The notes: a model not told the origin generated them from the sequence alone. Shown: positions 1-10,889, numbered from the stretch's first letter. The stretch: DNA of 64,000 nucleotides from Symbiodinium natans (GCA_905221605.1 CAJNDS010002132.1:94501-158500); one strand, 5' to 3'. A program made the numbers and translations.

Positions 1-265
1 CCCCCCCCCCCACCACCGTACCATACCGTGCCATACCGCACCCCCCCAAACACCATACCATACCGTACCGCACCGCCCCGAACACCTCCCCTCCCACACC
101 ATATACCCACACCACACCGTGCCGCACCGTACCGCGCCGCCCCCCCCCCCCCACACCGTGCCGTACCGCACCCCACCCCATATACCATACCGTACCGTAC
201 CGTACCGTGCCAAACGCACCCCCCCCCCCACACCATGCCATACCGTACCGCACCGTCCCGCGCTA
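1..265. repeat. Low-complexity ACCGTACCAT/CCGCACC short-motif array
   Basis: The stretch is built of degenerate five-base blocks such as ACCGT, ACCAT and ACCGC, mixed with runs of C up to about a dozen long. The open frames across it are compositional and read as Pro/His/Arg/Thr strings. I see no gene. Confidence 0.9.
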
Positions 266-905
266 TGTGGTTTAGCGTTGAGGATTTGGGATTTAGAGTT
301 TAGGGTTCAGGGTTTAGGGTTTTAGGTTTTATGGGTTCAGGGTTTAGGGTTTACGGGCTTAGGGCTTAGGATTTGGGGTTCAGAGTTTAGGGTTTAGGGT
401 TTAGAGGGTTTCGGGGTTTCTGGGGTTATCGGTTTATGGGTTAAGGGTTTCTGGGTGTAAGGTTTAGGGCCTGTCTCTGGGCTGGTTATTCTTGTGGCCT
501 GTGAAATCTACAGGTGTCTCCGTCGAATCACCCTCCCCATTTGCAGAGGCTCCCTCATTGAGTTGTTGAAGCCCTGAACCCCAAACCCTGAACCCTAAAC
601 CCTAAAACCTGAACCCTGAACCCGAAACCCCAAAAACCTGAACCCTGAACCCTGAACCCTAAACCCCAAACACAAATCTTCGACCCTAAGCCCTAAACCC
701 GAAACCCGAAACCCTAAACCCTAAACCCGAAGCCCCTGTGGGCCGCAGGAAGCCCTATCGACAACTGATCGACGACCTCATCAAAAAACACCGCTTCCGG
801 TTGAAGAAAGGGGGTTGAGGGGTTTGTTGTTTGGGGTTGATGGGGTTCAGGGTTCAGGGTTTAGGGTTTAGGGCTTGAGGGTTTAGGTTTAGGGTTTTTG
901 GCTTG
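266..905. repeat. Degenerate telomere-like tracts, both orientations
   Basis: GGGTTTAGGG-type units run forward at about 290-470 and 835-900, and CCCTAAACCC-type units run in reverse at about 575-735, often as TTCAGGG or CCTGAAC variants. The plant/alveolate TTTAGGG motif is recognisable but too degenerate and too mixed in orientation to be a functional chromosome end. Confidence 0.85.
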
Positions 906-1435
906 TGGTTTCATGTTTCGAAACCCATGGGGTTGGGACCAGAGTTTAATTTAGACGTCAGAGAATGACACGGTGAAACCCGCGCACGCACGCGCGCAGA
1001 TACACAAGTTAAAAATAGTCAACTGTGGCTCGAGTAGAGCGGATGAAGACCTCGTGACCTGCTGATGTTTCAAAGTTCAGTTCAGAGTTCAGACGTGCCG
1101 GGGTGTTCATGGATGTAGGACCTGTTCGGGAATGTTCTGGGTTGGCTGTGTGTTGGGGAATTTGGGTTTCAGGGCCTCAAGGCAACTTCGGCCCTCTCGC
1201 GCGTCGCGCTCGCGCCCTGTGCTGCACCTGCTGAAGTTGAGAACCTCTACGTCTTTTTAAAACCCTAAACCCTAAACCCTATAGGGAGTTTAGGGCTTAG
1301 GGGGGCGTAAGACGTATCCTCCCAGCCGCAGCCGCCCCTCGTGTCGATCCAACAGCCCGCCCAACCTTGCTTGCCCCCCCCCTGGAACCTTGGGGAAAGA
1401 GACCCTTTGAACCCCTGTGTTGCGAATGATCCGCA
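906..1435. other. No gene recognised
   Basis: Unique-looking sequence with one short CCCTAAACCC tract at about 1261-1280. No open frame has recognisable protein character. Confidence 0.6.
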
Positions 1436-1512
1436 ACCTATTCTGTGACTGATCCGCGCCCTTTTCTGTGACTGATCCGCGCCCTTTTCTGTGACTGATC
1501 CGCGCCCTCCGT
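1436..1512. repeat. 23-bp direct tandem repeat, about three copies
   Basis: The unit CTGTGACTGATCCGCGCCCT plus TTT is repeated three times almost exactly, with a fourth degraded edge ending in CCGTTGTGACGA. It explains the repeated IS-R/K strings in the overlapping open frames. Confidence 0.85.
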
Positions 1513-2020
1513 TGTGACGAGGCGTGGCCCCTGTTTTGGCGTATGAGGCGTGCACCGCGCACGGTGAGACGCATAACGCTCTCCTCCATTCCGTGCCCCG
1601 CCGATCTCCCCAAAGCTCAAGTTGTTGGGGAAAACTCGGCAACGCTCCAACCTGCTCCTGCACCTGCTCAGAAATAATGACAACATAGGCAATCATTGTC
1701 ACCAATTCGTGCTGAAAACACGCTTGTTATCCAGGGTCACGGGCAACAAGATAAGCACTAAATAGTATTGTTTATCCCTGAACTTTCTGAACCCTGAGCC
1801 CTGAACTTAACCCTGAACCCTGAAATTAAAGGAAACACCCAGATAGAGGTTTGAGGGTTTAGACTTTCACCCTTATTTCACTCAGTGACGCAGTTTGCGC
1901 CCGAATTTTAGGGTTTAGGGTCTTCCCATCGAAAAATGCACATTCCCGCGAGGAAAATGCACACGAGGGTACCTTGTTTGGTGTTCACCCTCCACATGAA
2001 ATGGCAATTTCGTATGTAAA
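1513..2020. other. No gene recognised
   Basis: Contains a few CCTGAACCC and AGGGTTTAGGG telomere-like fragments at about 1785-1925, otherwise unremarkable. Confidence 0.5.
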
Positions 2021-2660
2021 AACTCAGATCGCAACTGGTTGCGATCTGTGTTTTCCCAATTCATAGAAACTGCCTTCCCACGATGGCCCGCCTTTCGAAT
2101 TACTCACCCTCCAATGGTGGAATGGCCATTTCGTGTGGCAAAATACAGAGCGAAACTGGTTGTGATCTGTGTTGTTGCAAGAAACCCACCCACCTTCCAA
2201 CAATCATCCTCTTTTGGCCGTTCGCATGAAAAAACAAAGATCGCACCCTTACTTCGCCATTATTTCCCTTGTGTCACAATTATTTCACCCTTCGCTTGAC
2301 GCAGTTTGCACCCAAGACATTCCAAGGTTTGCCTATTGGAAAATGCACCTTCCCGCGGGGAGAATTAACACGAGGGTCCTTTTTTTTTACTCAACCTGTG
2401 CATGGAATGGCCTTTTCGTGTGCAAAAGTACAGATCGCAACTGGTTGCGATCTGTGTTTTTCCAATTAATAGAGACTGCCTTCTGACGGTGGTCCTCTTT
2501 TCTAATTACACGGCCTTCCCGCGATGGTCCCCTGAGAGTAACTGGTTGCGATCTGTGTTTTACAACAATAGAGACCGACCTCCGCGTGGAATGGCCATTC
2601 CGTGTGGAAAAACCACAGTTCGCAACTGGTTGCGATCTGTGCTTTTCCAATGACTAGACC
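2021..2660. repeat. Dispersed repeat family with a 24-26 bp palindrome
   Basis: A unit of roughly 100-120 bp recurs here. It has an AATGGCCATTTCGTGTG lead-in, then the palindrome CAGATCGCAAC-TG-GTTGCGATCTG, then TGTTTTCCAATTAATAGAGAC. Perfect or near-perfect palindromes sit at 2025-2048, 2430-2455 and 2614-2640. Decayed ones sit at about 2145-2170 and 2534-2553. The open frames through it are by-products of the repeat. Confidence 0.85.
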
Positions 2661-2778
2661 GAGCAGGCTCTGCAGCGGGGCAGGGTTGGGGAGCGGGTTC
2701 CGGAGCGAGCGCTCAAGCAGCCAGCGCCCACCTGTTACAACCTCTAGCTGCAGTTCTGCTGCTGGGGATTTTTCTTTA

Positions 2779-3570
2779 CACATTCTGCGACCTCAAACCA
2801 GCAAGCCCTGAGAGCTCCTTCTGGCAGCCAGCCGCCAGGAGCTCCTTCACACAGTCCGAGTGGCCCTCGGCAGCTGCGAGCATCAGCGGCGTCTGGCCTC
2901 AGGTCACTTTGCCAGTGCTGCTCCGAGATCGGGAGTGGAGGTGCCGGAAGGTTTCTTTTTTGGATGCCGCAGGCTCTGCAGGATGTCAGGCTCGGGGCTG
3001 CTTTACGGCGCCGCAGGGCTGCGCGCCATAAGCGCAACTTTGAAACATGTAACATGGAAGGGCTTCAGAACAAGCATCGGAGTCCTACACCATCCCGAAG
3101 AACGAGAGATGATGCCTTGAAATAGGTCTCAAAAACTATCATAGAGTGTCCCTCTTGATTCTCCGATCTGAGGGGGCTGAGCTGGGTTGCACAAATCTCA
3201 ACTTCTCGGATCCCGGTTCAATGGGAGGTGAGGGCGCTCTGCTGGACATAGCTTCAAGTTCATCTTCAAATGGCTTCATGTATCTTCATGTGGGGTCCGT
3301 GACTGCGTGATCCCTAGGCCTCGCCCATGTAGCCCAAACTAAGTTCGCCCCAGTGACGTTAACGCAACCGGGGATGTCACACCTTCTATAGCAACACTCG
3401 AACCTCCGGCACTTCCGGGAGCCTCTGAGCCCCGCACTTTCAGCGACGTTGGCTTCCTGCCGGCAAAAAGCAGCAACAGCAGCACCCTGCCCTCAACTTT
3501 ACGGCACCCTGCGCGAAAGCACAAGCATCCCCGGCGCGATGACAAGTCATTCAAAAATCTTATGTGCATG
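2779..3570. repeat. Local duplication, copy 1 (partner 4809-5520)
   Basis: Aligns by eye with 4809-5520 in the same orientation. Both start with CACATTCTGCGACCTCAAAC, contain the ankyrin exon, and share the later block GGGATGTCACAC...CCTCCGGCACT...GGCTTCCTGCC. A minus-strand frame ending in AGRKPTSLKV...GSAGG...VTSP is kept in both copies (AGRKPQTVTV in the other), which may mean a second conserved exon or only shared ancestry. Confidence 0.75.
2799..2897 (-). CDS. Ankyrin-repeat exon (99 nt, phase 1-1)
   Basis: On the minus strand this reads GQTPLMLAAAEGHSDCVKEL followed by LAAGCQKELSG, a textbook ankyrin repeat (TPL start, LL-AAG end of helix 2). The frame has a TGA just upstream, but an AG at 2898-2899 (CTGAG|GC) and a GT at 2797-2798 (GCTG|GTTTGA) bound a segment of exactly 99 nt, or 33 codons, the length of one ankyrin repeat. 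Both ends are phase 1, so such exons can be added or removed without breaking the frame. The protein and its partners are unknown; ankyrin repeats bind other proteins. A duplicate lies at 4829-4927. The splice sites are inferred from motif and phase only. Confidence 0.6.
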
Positions 3571-4370
3571 GCATCATCTTGTAAACGTCACATCCTGCCA
3601 CAGCATCGCTGAAGTCAGAAATCTGTGGGTGAAGCGACGCACGAACCGGGCCGCTTTCATCAGCAATGCCTGGCCTTAGGATACAGGTACGCCCCTTTAA
3701 TCTGCGACGAATTCTAGGAGGCTGTGTCCGAGAAAATTGATGAGGTACGGAAGCTGAGGAATTGAAGCCCTGCCCGCACGGTTCTGCTCAACGGCTACAA
3801 CGAAGTTTAAAAAAAGAGGCCTCTGAGCTCCACACCTCTACCACCCTTGGCCTCCTGCCAGCAATAGCCACATGTGGCCCGCGCCCGCCAAACTTTACAG
3901 TGCTTTGCCGGACAAAGAGCGAAGGGGGGGCATCACTCCCCCGCTCGCATCCCCTCCCGCCTTGTCGCAGCCCTCCTGCAGCATTTTCTTGAGGTGGTCT
4001 GCCAGGCCATACATGGCCGCGAACCGCAGCCCTACGTCACCTTGGTCAGGCATCCGCAAACCGTATGAACCTGGGGAGCCTCAGCCTAGGCTTCGGGCCT
4101 TCTACAGTGCCATGTGCGTGGGCATGCGTAAGCCTTCGTGGCCCTTGTCATCCCGTGGCACCCCTTCGCCCCCACAAAGACTGCAGCCTAAGTCTAAAGT
4201 ACATAACAGAGCAACAGCTGCTTCTGCTGTTCGTTGCTGTGTCGGTGTCTGTAGGACTGCATGAGGAAAGGATCTGCAGTTTCAGATATTTTTCCGGCTG
4301 AGGTTCAAAGAGCCAGCTGAAGTGGAACTGTATCGAAAAGCCTTCGAGGCCCGCGCCCCGGGGCAGCTCG
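3571..4370. other. No gene recognised
   Basis: Overlapping open frames on both strands lack recognisable domains. Probably intron or intergenic DNA between ankyrin exons. Confidence 0.4.
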
Positions 4371-4371
4371 C

Positions 4372-4470
4372 AGCCAGCGGCCGCAAGCACCCTGACGGAC
4401 TCCTTGTGGAGGTGATTATTGCTCGGCATCGTTCGACGCATCCTGTCCGCCAGCATCAGCGCTGTCCGGC
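4372..4470 (-). CDS. Diverged ankyrin-like exon
   Basis: The minus strand reads GRTALMLADRM, then KESVRVLAAAGCELP: an ankyrin start and an ankyrin end with about nine extra residues between. As in the better exons, an AG (CTGAG|GC) lies directly before the second base of the GGC codon, so the intron phase is the same. No convincing donor is visible and the end is approximate. It may be a decayed exon. Confidence 0.35.
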
Positions 4471-4808
4471 CTCAGCTGCAAAGAGAGAGGGAGGCTCCTT
4501 TGAGTCGAAGCGTCTTCGAGGCTGGGGGCTTGCTGGTCTCACTTGGTTGCTGTCTTGACTTCCGCGCCGAAAGCATGGGCTGCTGAAACACAAATGCTTG
4601 CATAAGTACCCGAATTGCAAGAAACCCCAGCCAGCCTTTCGTGAGCAGCAAGGCAGCACACAGGCCTCACACCATCCCTCCGCAGCTTCCGAGGGCAGGG
4701 CCTGCGTTGTCGCGGGCCTCCTGGTGCTGAGAGCATCGCGGAGCTGGGTCCAGGATGCTCAGAAGATTCCACAACTTATGACGCGGCCAACTTTGTTTTC
4801 TTTTCATG

Positions 4809-5520
4809 CACATTCTGCGACCTCAAACCATCAAGCCCTGAGAGCTCCTTCTGGCAGCCTGCCGCCAGGAGCTCCTTCACGCAGTCCAAGTTGGTAGATG
4901 TAGCTGCGATCAACAGCGGGGTTCTTCCTTGGGTCACTTTGCCAGTGCTTCTCTGAGGTTGGGAGGGCCGGAAGGGATTGTTTTTTGGATCCCGCAACCT
5001 CTGCAGGATTTCGGTCCCAGGACTTTGTGGTGGCGTCAAGGCTAGGTGTCACAAGCGCAGCTTGGAAACATGGAAGGGCGTTTTAACAACAATCGGAGTC
5101 CTACACAATCCCAAAGGACGAAGGATTATGCCTTCTCAAATCCCTGCGGGCTGAGCTGGGTTGCGCAAATCTCAAGTTCTCGGATCCCGGTTAGATGGCA
5201 GGCGAGGGGGTCTGCTGGCATCAAGTTCGGATTCACTGGCTTCATGTCGGTGACTGTGTGATCCCCAGGCTCCCCGGTGTACCCCAAGCTAAGTTGCCGC
5301 CCCTCCCCCCCTGCACCCCGAGTGGCCTTTCAGGGGATGTCACACTTTCTACAGCAACATTCGAGCCTCCGGCACTGCCCAGAGACTCTGAGCCCGGCAC
5401 CGTCACGGTTTGTGGCTTCCTGCCAGCGCGAAGTAACAAAGCGGCACCATGCCCTGAAGTTTTCATGCACTCCGCACGAGAGCACGAGCATCCCTCGGCG
5501 CGATGAGTCCATCATCACAA
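4809..5520. repeat. Local duplication, copy 2 (partner 2779-3570)
   Basis: Partner of the block at 2779-3570, same orientation, with scattered substitutions and indels. It contains the second 99-nt ankyrin exon. Confidence 0.75.
4829..4927 (-). CDS. Ankyrin-repeat exon (99 nt, phase 1-1), duplicate of 2799-2897
   Basis: Reads GRTPLLIAATSTNLDCVKEL followed by LAAGCQKELSG. The acceptor CCAAG|GA and donor GATG|GTTTGA again give exactly 99 nt in phase 1-1. The frame is also open beyond both ends, so an unspliced reading is possible. Identity with 2797-2897 is high in the C-terminal half of the repeat and lower in the middle, so the two are paralogous exons in a duplicated block. The parent protein is unknown. 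Confidence 0.6.
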
Positions 5521-5544
5521 CCAAGGTGTTGTCATTTCTGACAG

Positions 5545-5725
5545 ATGCTTCTGGTAAGGTTTCCAGTGGGGGTGACGCAGGTGCTTGTGGTAAGGCTGTT
5601 GCCTTGCCAAAACGCGTGACGGTGACGCGTGTGCTTGTGGTAAGGTTGATGTCTGGGCAAACGCGTGGCGGTGACGCAGGTGCTTATGGTAAGGTTTTTG
5701 TCTTGGCAAACCCCCCACTGGCGAA
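5545..5725. repeat. About 50-bp tandem repeat (GGTGCTTGTGGTAAGG family)
   Basis: Four imperfect units share GCAGGTGCTTGTGGTAAGG, then TTGTCTTGGCAAAACGCGTG. The same unit appears twice more at 10693-10776, on the far side of the satellite array. Confidence 0.8.
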
Positions 5726-6115
5726 GGAAGCACAAAGCGTCCTATTGTTAAACAGGTGCCCCCCCCCTAGAAACTCGAAATGCGTTTTTAGTTCGGGGGA
5801 TGTTTTCATCCACATGTTATGGAGGGAAGGGAGGGCTGGGAGGGAAGGGATCGACGGGTTTGAGGCTTTTGGGAGCCCTCAACCCGCCCCCCCAATTCGG
5901 AATAGGGTTGAAAAGGCGGGACCGAATTTGGCAGGATTTTCAGGAAAGTGTTTTTATAATTGGGGGCACGTTTAATACGAGGGGCGAGGTGGTTCTGGGT
6001 AACCTGCCACGGGGATTATCTGACCGCCTTATGTAGGCAGAGACACTTACCACTGTACTCTCGCTTCCGCACAAAGGAACCTCCCCACTCTCTGCCTAGA
6101 GAGAAACACTTGCCC
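5726..6115. other. No gene recognised
   Basis: Purine-rich sequence (AGGGAAGGGAGGG near 5825) without a recognisable coding frame. Confidence 0.45.
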
Positions 6116-6118
6116 CCG

Positions 6119-6182
6119 TGTTCTCTCTCTCTCTCTCTTCCTTCCTCTCTCTCTCTCTCTCTCTCTCTTCTTCTTCTTCCCA
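6119..6182. repeat. (CT)n microsatellite
   Basis: Two CTCTCTCT blocks joined by TTCCTTCC and ending in TTCTTCTTC. Confidence 0.9.
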
Positions 6183-6371
6183 GCCGTTTATGTGGGACTT
6201 CCGGGTTATCCTGGCAACTTCACTAGGAGTTTCCAATAATTCCCCAAACAGAATCGTTTGGGGTTCTCTCCTCAGAAAAAAGGTGGGCGCGGTGGCTGGA
6301 TGGGCGGGCCGCGGCAACAGGGCTGGGCTCCCATTGGGCTCTTTTCATGTTTCCTCTCTGGGCTGGCATTG

Positions 6372-6497
6372 TTGGGCTCCCTTCATGTTTCCTTTCTGGG
6401 CTCCTGGGTCCGCAGCAACGGGGCTGGGCTTCTTCCATTGGGCGGGGCCCACCCATCCGATCCAGGAGCCCAGAAAGGAAACATGACGGGAGCCCAA
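6372..6497. repeat. Foldback: 39-bp inverted arms
   Basis: Left arm 6372-6410 and right arm 6459-6497 are reverse complements with two mismatches, separated by 48 bp. Further direct copies of the same GGGCTCCCATTGGGCTC...TTTCTGGGCTC unit flank the foldback at about 6320-6362 and 6564-6602. No coding frame is associated. Confidence 0.8.
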
Positions 6498-6602
6498 TAA
6501 GAGCCCAGACCCGTTGCCGCAGCCCACCCATCCGACCCAGAAGCCCAGAAAAGAAAGATACGGGGCTGGGCTCCCATTGGGCTCCCTTCATTTCTGGGCT
6601 CC

Positions 6603-7175
6603 TTAACGCTTGTGGATTTCACAGACCAGGCCTATCAGACCTGGCGCCCAGAGGTTCCTGCAAGCAAGTCAATGGTCAGTCAAAAAAATCGGTCAACTCT
6701 CCCACCTTTCCGACAGAACCTTGCGGCACTGGCAGGATCCTTGCCTGTATATGTGAAGCATCTCTTCGTACGTCGTGTAAGTTATGCCTGCAAACAATTC
6801 TGGATTGTTTACCCAGAGCTCAAGCCAAGGTCTACAGCAAGGCAATCCCCTCAGGACGCGTGTGGAGTTGGCCCACAGCTTGCATTCGCTCACCAGCGTT
6901 TCGCTTCGACTGTCTTAGCGAATGTGACACTTTTCGCCTCAGAAAAACCCCATATGGCTGCAGTGCAGCAGTGTGGCAACAATCCTGACAAGCCTGCAAT
7001 TGAAGGTAGACAGTGTGCCAAAACTTTGTGTTTTTGTACCCAAGAGCTTTGTGAGCTTTGAAGCCAGCAGAACTGGACTAACCCCTTCTCAGGCTCTAAG
7101 CGAAGCGCGAAGATAAACAAATTCAGCCTTCAGGCTTCAGGCCAAGCGCGAAGCCAAAGAGCTTGGATCAGGCTT
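6603..7175. other. No gene recognised
   Basis: A plus-strand open frame (6612-7061, 149 codons) and others overlap here, but none has a recognisable domain. The stretch borders the satellite array. Confidence 0.4.
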
Positions 7176-10100
7176 CAGGTGTTGTAACAGTTGCGGGAAA
7201 AATGTGTGTTTTTTCCGCGTGTGGTGTGTAAAGAAGGCGTTTTGTTTTCCTTTGTAAAAGCTCATTTGTGCTTTTTCCACAAACGTATGCAGCTAGGTAT
7301 CCTGTCTCGCAATGCGGCAGTGTTGTAACAGTTGCGGGAGAAATGTGCATTTTTCCCGCGCGTGGTGTGTGCGGCAGCAAGATCCTGTGCAAGAGGCCCT
7401 GCGTTCGGTCTGCGGAAAAAATCGTCAACGGTTCCGTGTAAAGAAGGCTTTTTGTTTCACTTGTAAACGCTCATGTGTGCTTTTTCCACAAACGCATGCA
7501 GCTAGGTATCCTGTCTCGCAATGCGGCAGTGTTGTAACAGTTGCGGGAGAAATGTGCATTTTTCCCGCGCGTGGTGTGTGCGGCAGCAAGATCCTGTGCA
7601 AGAGGCCCTGCGCTCGGTCTGCGGAAAAAATCGTCAACGGTTCCGTGTAAAGAAGGCTTTTTGTTTCTTTTGTAAACGCTCATGTGTGCTTTTTCCACAA
7701 ACGCATGCAGCTAGGTATCCTGTCTCGCAATGCGGCAGTGTTGTAACAGTTGCGGGAGAAATGTGCATTTTTCCCGCGCGTGGTGTGTGCGGCAGCAAGA
7801 TCCTGTGCAAGAGGCCCTGCGCTCGGTCTGTGGAAAAAGTCGTCAACGGTTCCGTGTAAAGAAGGCTTTTTGTTTCTTTTGTAAACGCTCATTTGTGCTT
7901 TTTCCACAAACGTATGCAGCTAGGTATCCTGTCTCGCAATGCGGCAGTGTTGTAACAGTTGCAGGAGAAATGTGCATTTTTCCCGCGCGTGGTGTGTGCG
8001 GCAGCAAGATCCTGTGCAAGAGGCCCTGCGTTCGGTCTGCGGAAAAAATCGTCAACGGTTCCGTGTAAAGAAGGCCCTTTGTTTGCTTTGTAAACGCTCA
8101 TTTGTGCTTTTTCCACAAACGTTGCAGCTAGGTATCCTGTCTCGCAATGCGGCAGTGTTGTAACAGTTGCGGGAGAAATGTGCATTTTTCCCGCGCGTGG
8201 TGTGTGCGGCAGCAAGATCCTGTGCTAGGGGCCCTGCGTTCGGTCTGCGGAAAAAGTCGTCAACGGTTCCGTGTAAAGAAGGCTTTTTGTTTCCGTTGTA
8301 AACGCTCATTTGTGCATTTTCCACAAACGTATGCAGCTAGGTATATCCTGTCTCGCAATGCAGCAATGTTGTATCAACTGCGGGAAAAGTATGTGTTCTT
8401 TTCCCGTGCGTGGTGTGTGCGGCAGCAAGATCCTGTGCAAGAGGCCCTGCGCGCGGTTTCCACAAACGTATGCAGCTAGGTATCCTGTCTCGGAATGCGG
8501 CAGTGTTGTAACAGTTGCGGGAGAAATGTGCATTTTTCCCGCGCGTGGTGTGTGCGGCAGCAAGATCCTGTGCAAGAGGGCCTGCGTTCGGTCTGCGGAA
8601 ACAATCGTCAACGGTTCCGTGTAAAGAAGGCTTTTTGTTTCCTTTGTAAAAGCTCATTTGTGCTTTTTCCACAAACGTATGCAGCTAGGTATCCTGTCCC
8701 GCAATGCGGCAGTGTTGTAACAGTTGCGGGAGAAATGTGCATTTTTTTCGCGCGTGGTGTGTGCGGCAGCAAGATCCTGTGCAAGAGATCCTGCGTTAGG
8801 TCTGCGGATAGAATCGCCAAAAGTTCCGTTGCGGCAGCAAAATTCTGTGCAGCAGGCCGTTTCGTCTGCGGGAAAAATCGCCAACGGTTCCGTAAAGAAG
8901 ACTTTTTGTTTGGTTCGTAAAAGCTCATTTGTACATTTTCCACAAACATATGCAGCCAAGTATCCTGTCTCGCACTGCGGCAATGTTGTAACAGTTGCGA
9001 CCGTTGCGGGAGAAATGTGATTTTTTTCGCGCGTGGTGGCAGCAAGATCCTGTGCAGGAGGCCCTTCGTTCGGTCTGCGGAAAAAATCGCCAACGGTTCC
9101 GTTGCGGCAGCAAGATCCTGTGCAGCAGGCCCTTCGTTTCGTCTGCGGGAACAATCGCCAAGGGTTCCGTGTAAAGAAGGCTTTTTGTTTGCTTTGTAAG
9201 AGCTCATTTGTGCTTTTTCCACAGACGTATGCAGCCAGGTATCTCGTCTCGCAATGCGGCAGTGTTGCAACAGTTGCGGGAGAAACGTGCTTTCTTTCCG
9301 CGCGTCGTGTGTGCGGCAGCAAGATCCTCTGCAGGAGGCCCTTCGTTTCGTTTGCGGGAAAAATGGCCAACGTTTCCGTGTAGCAGAGGCTTTTTGTTTG
9401 CTTTGTAAACGCTCATTTGTGGTTTTTCCACAAACGTACCCAGCCAGGTATCCTGTCTCGCTTATTGCGGCAATGTTGTAGCAGGTGCGGGAAAAATGTG
9501 CATTCTTTGCGTGCATTCTTGCTGCTGCAACAAGATCCTGTGCAGGAGGTTCTTCACTCGGTCTGCGGAACAATCGTCAATGCTTCCGTGTACAGAGAGC
9601 TTGTTGTTTGCCTTATAAGCCGACAAATTCCTTCCTGCTTCTTTTGCCAAATATTCGCGGCAAAGTTCCCACTTTTTCCCGTGCGACAGCCAGCCGAACC
9701 GAATACTAAGCTCATTTGCGTTTTTCCACAAGAGTCTGAAGCAAAGGCCAGGTATCCTGTCTCGCAATGCGGCAATGTTGTAGCAGTTGCGGGAAAAATG
9801 TACATTGTTTCCGTGCGTGGTTTGTGCAGCAGCAAGATCCTCTGCAGGAGGAGGCCCTTCGTTCGGTTTGCGAAAAAAATCGTCAACAGTTCCATGTACA
9901 CAGAGAGCTTGTTTTTTGCCTTGTAAGCAGACAGATCCCTTCCTGCTTTTTTTGGCCAAATAGTCGCGGCAAAGTTCCCACTTTTTCCCGCGCGACAGCC
10001 AGCCGAACCGAATACCAATCTCATTTGCGGTTTTTCCACAAACCGCAAACATCTGAAGCAAAGGCAAGGTGTCCTGCCGCGCAATGCGGTAATGTTGCAA

Positions 10101-10490
10101 GAGTTGCGGGAACATGTGTGTTTTTTTTTCCGTGCGTGGTTTGTGCGGCAGCAAGATCCTGTGCAGTAGGCCCGTCGTTCGGTCTGCGGAAACAATCGTC
10201 AACGGTTCCGTGGAAAGAGGTCTTTTTTGTGTGCTTTGTAAGCCGACAAGTCCCTTCCTGCTGTTTTTTGCTAAATATTGGCGGCAAAGTTCCCACTTTT
10301 TTCCCGAGCCGAATACGAAGCTGATTTGTGCTTTTTCCACAAACGCCTGCAGCAACGGCCAGGTATCCTGTCTTGCAATGCGGCAATGTTGTAACAATTG
10401 CGGGAAAAGTATGTGCGTTCGGTCTGCCGAAAATCCGTGTAAAGAGGGCTTTTTGTTTGCTTTTGTAAGCCGACAAATCCCTTCCTGCTT
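7176..10490. repeat. 209-bp satellite array
   Basis: The landmark GGTATCCTGTCTCGCAATGC recurs at about 7296, 7505, 7714, 7923, 8131, 8339, 8478, 8687, 8957, 9238, 9448, 9751, 10068 and 10361. The first intervals are 208-210 bp and very uniform, one is cut to about 139, and later ones are 270-317 with inserted segments. Because 209 is not a multiple of 3, the frame rotates from unit to unit. The long minus-strand frames (8608-9573, 321 codons; 9462-10613, 383 codons) are therefore best explained as stop-poor repeat sequence, not protein. Confidence 0.85.
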
Positions 10491-10692
10491 CTCTACCATT
10501 CTTCTTTCGCAGAAAAATTTTGCCGAATGCTTAAACATTTTTCGCAGCATCTGCTGGCGAAGCCAGATTGGGTTCCAACGCATTCCATCTTGAACCGGTA
10601 TGATTCGATGCATGCTGTTTGGGGTCTTCGCTGGTGTAATTTTTCAAACACATAGGAGAGGGGCACGATCAAGCTCTTCAACTTTGAAGCGG

Positions 10693-10776
10693 TGGTAAGG
10701 TTGTTGTCTTGGCAAAACGCGTGGCAGTGAGGCAGGTGCTTGTGGTAAGGTTCTGTCTTGGCAAAACACGTGATGC
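10693..10776. repeat. Two further units of the ~50-bp repeat
   Basis: GGTGGTAAGGTTGTTGTCTT...CAGGTGCTTGTGGTAAGG...CTTGGCAAAACACGTG matches the array at 5545-5725, so related repeats bracket the satellite. Confidence 0.75.
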
Positions 10777-10889
10777 AGAACCAGAACAAGACGCCACTTG
10801 ATCACAACGAAGTCTACCAGCCCTCAACACCAGCTCCTTTGAGCTTTGAACTCACTCGAGCCAGAACCCTCACCACTAGGTTCCCAAAT

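Noticed and set aside
266-905. A true chromosome end
   Set aside because: The TTTAGGG-like units are degenerate, occur in both orientations, and are followed by more of the same at many internal sites.
2799-2901. Calling the first ankyrin copy a pseudogene because of an in-frame TGA
   Set aside because: The TGA lies just outside an AG acceptor that gives an exact 99-nt phase 1-1 exon matching its duplicate, so it is better read as intronic.
5277-5975. 232-codon plus-strand frame
   Set aside because: It crosses a local duplication and a tandem repeat, has no recognisable domain, and overlaps minus-strand sequence conserved between the two duplicate blocks.
7176-10490. CRISPR-like array
   Set aside because: Repeats are long and contiguous, with no short conserved repeat alternating with unique spacers, and the DNA is eukaryotic in character.
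8608-10613. Long minus-strand open frames of 321 and 383 codons
   Set aside because: They lie wholly in the satellite array; units are 208-317 bp and not multiples of three, both strands are equally open, and the peptides only repeat the array.
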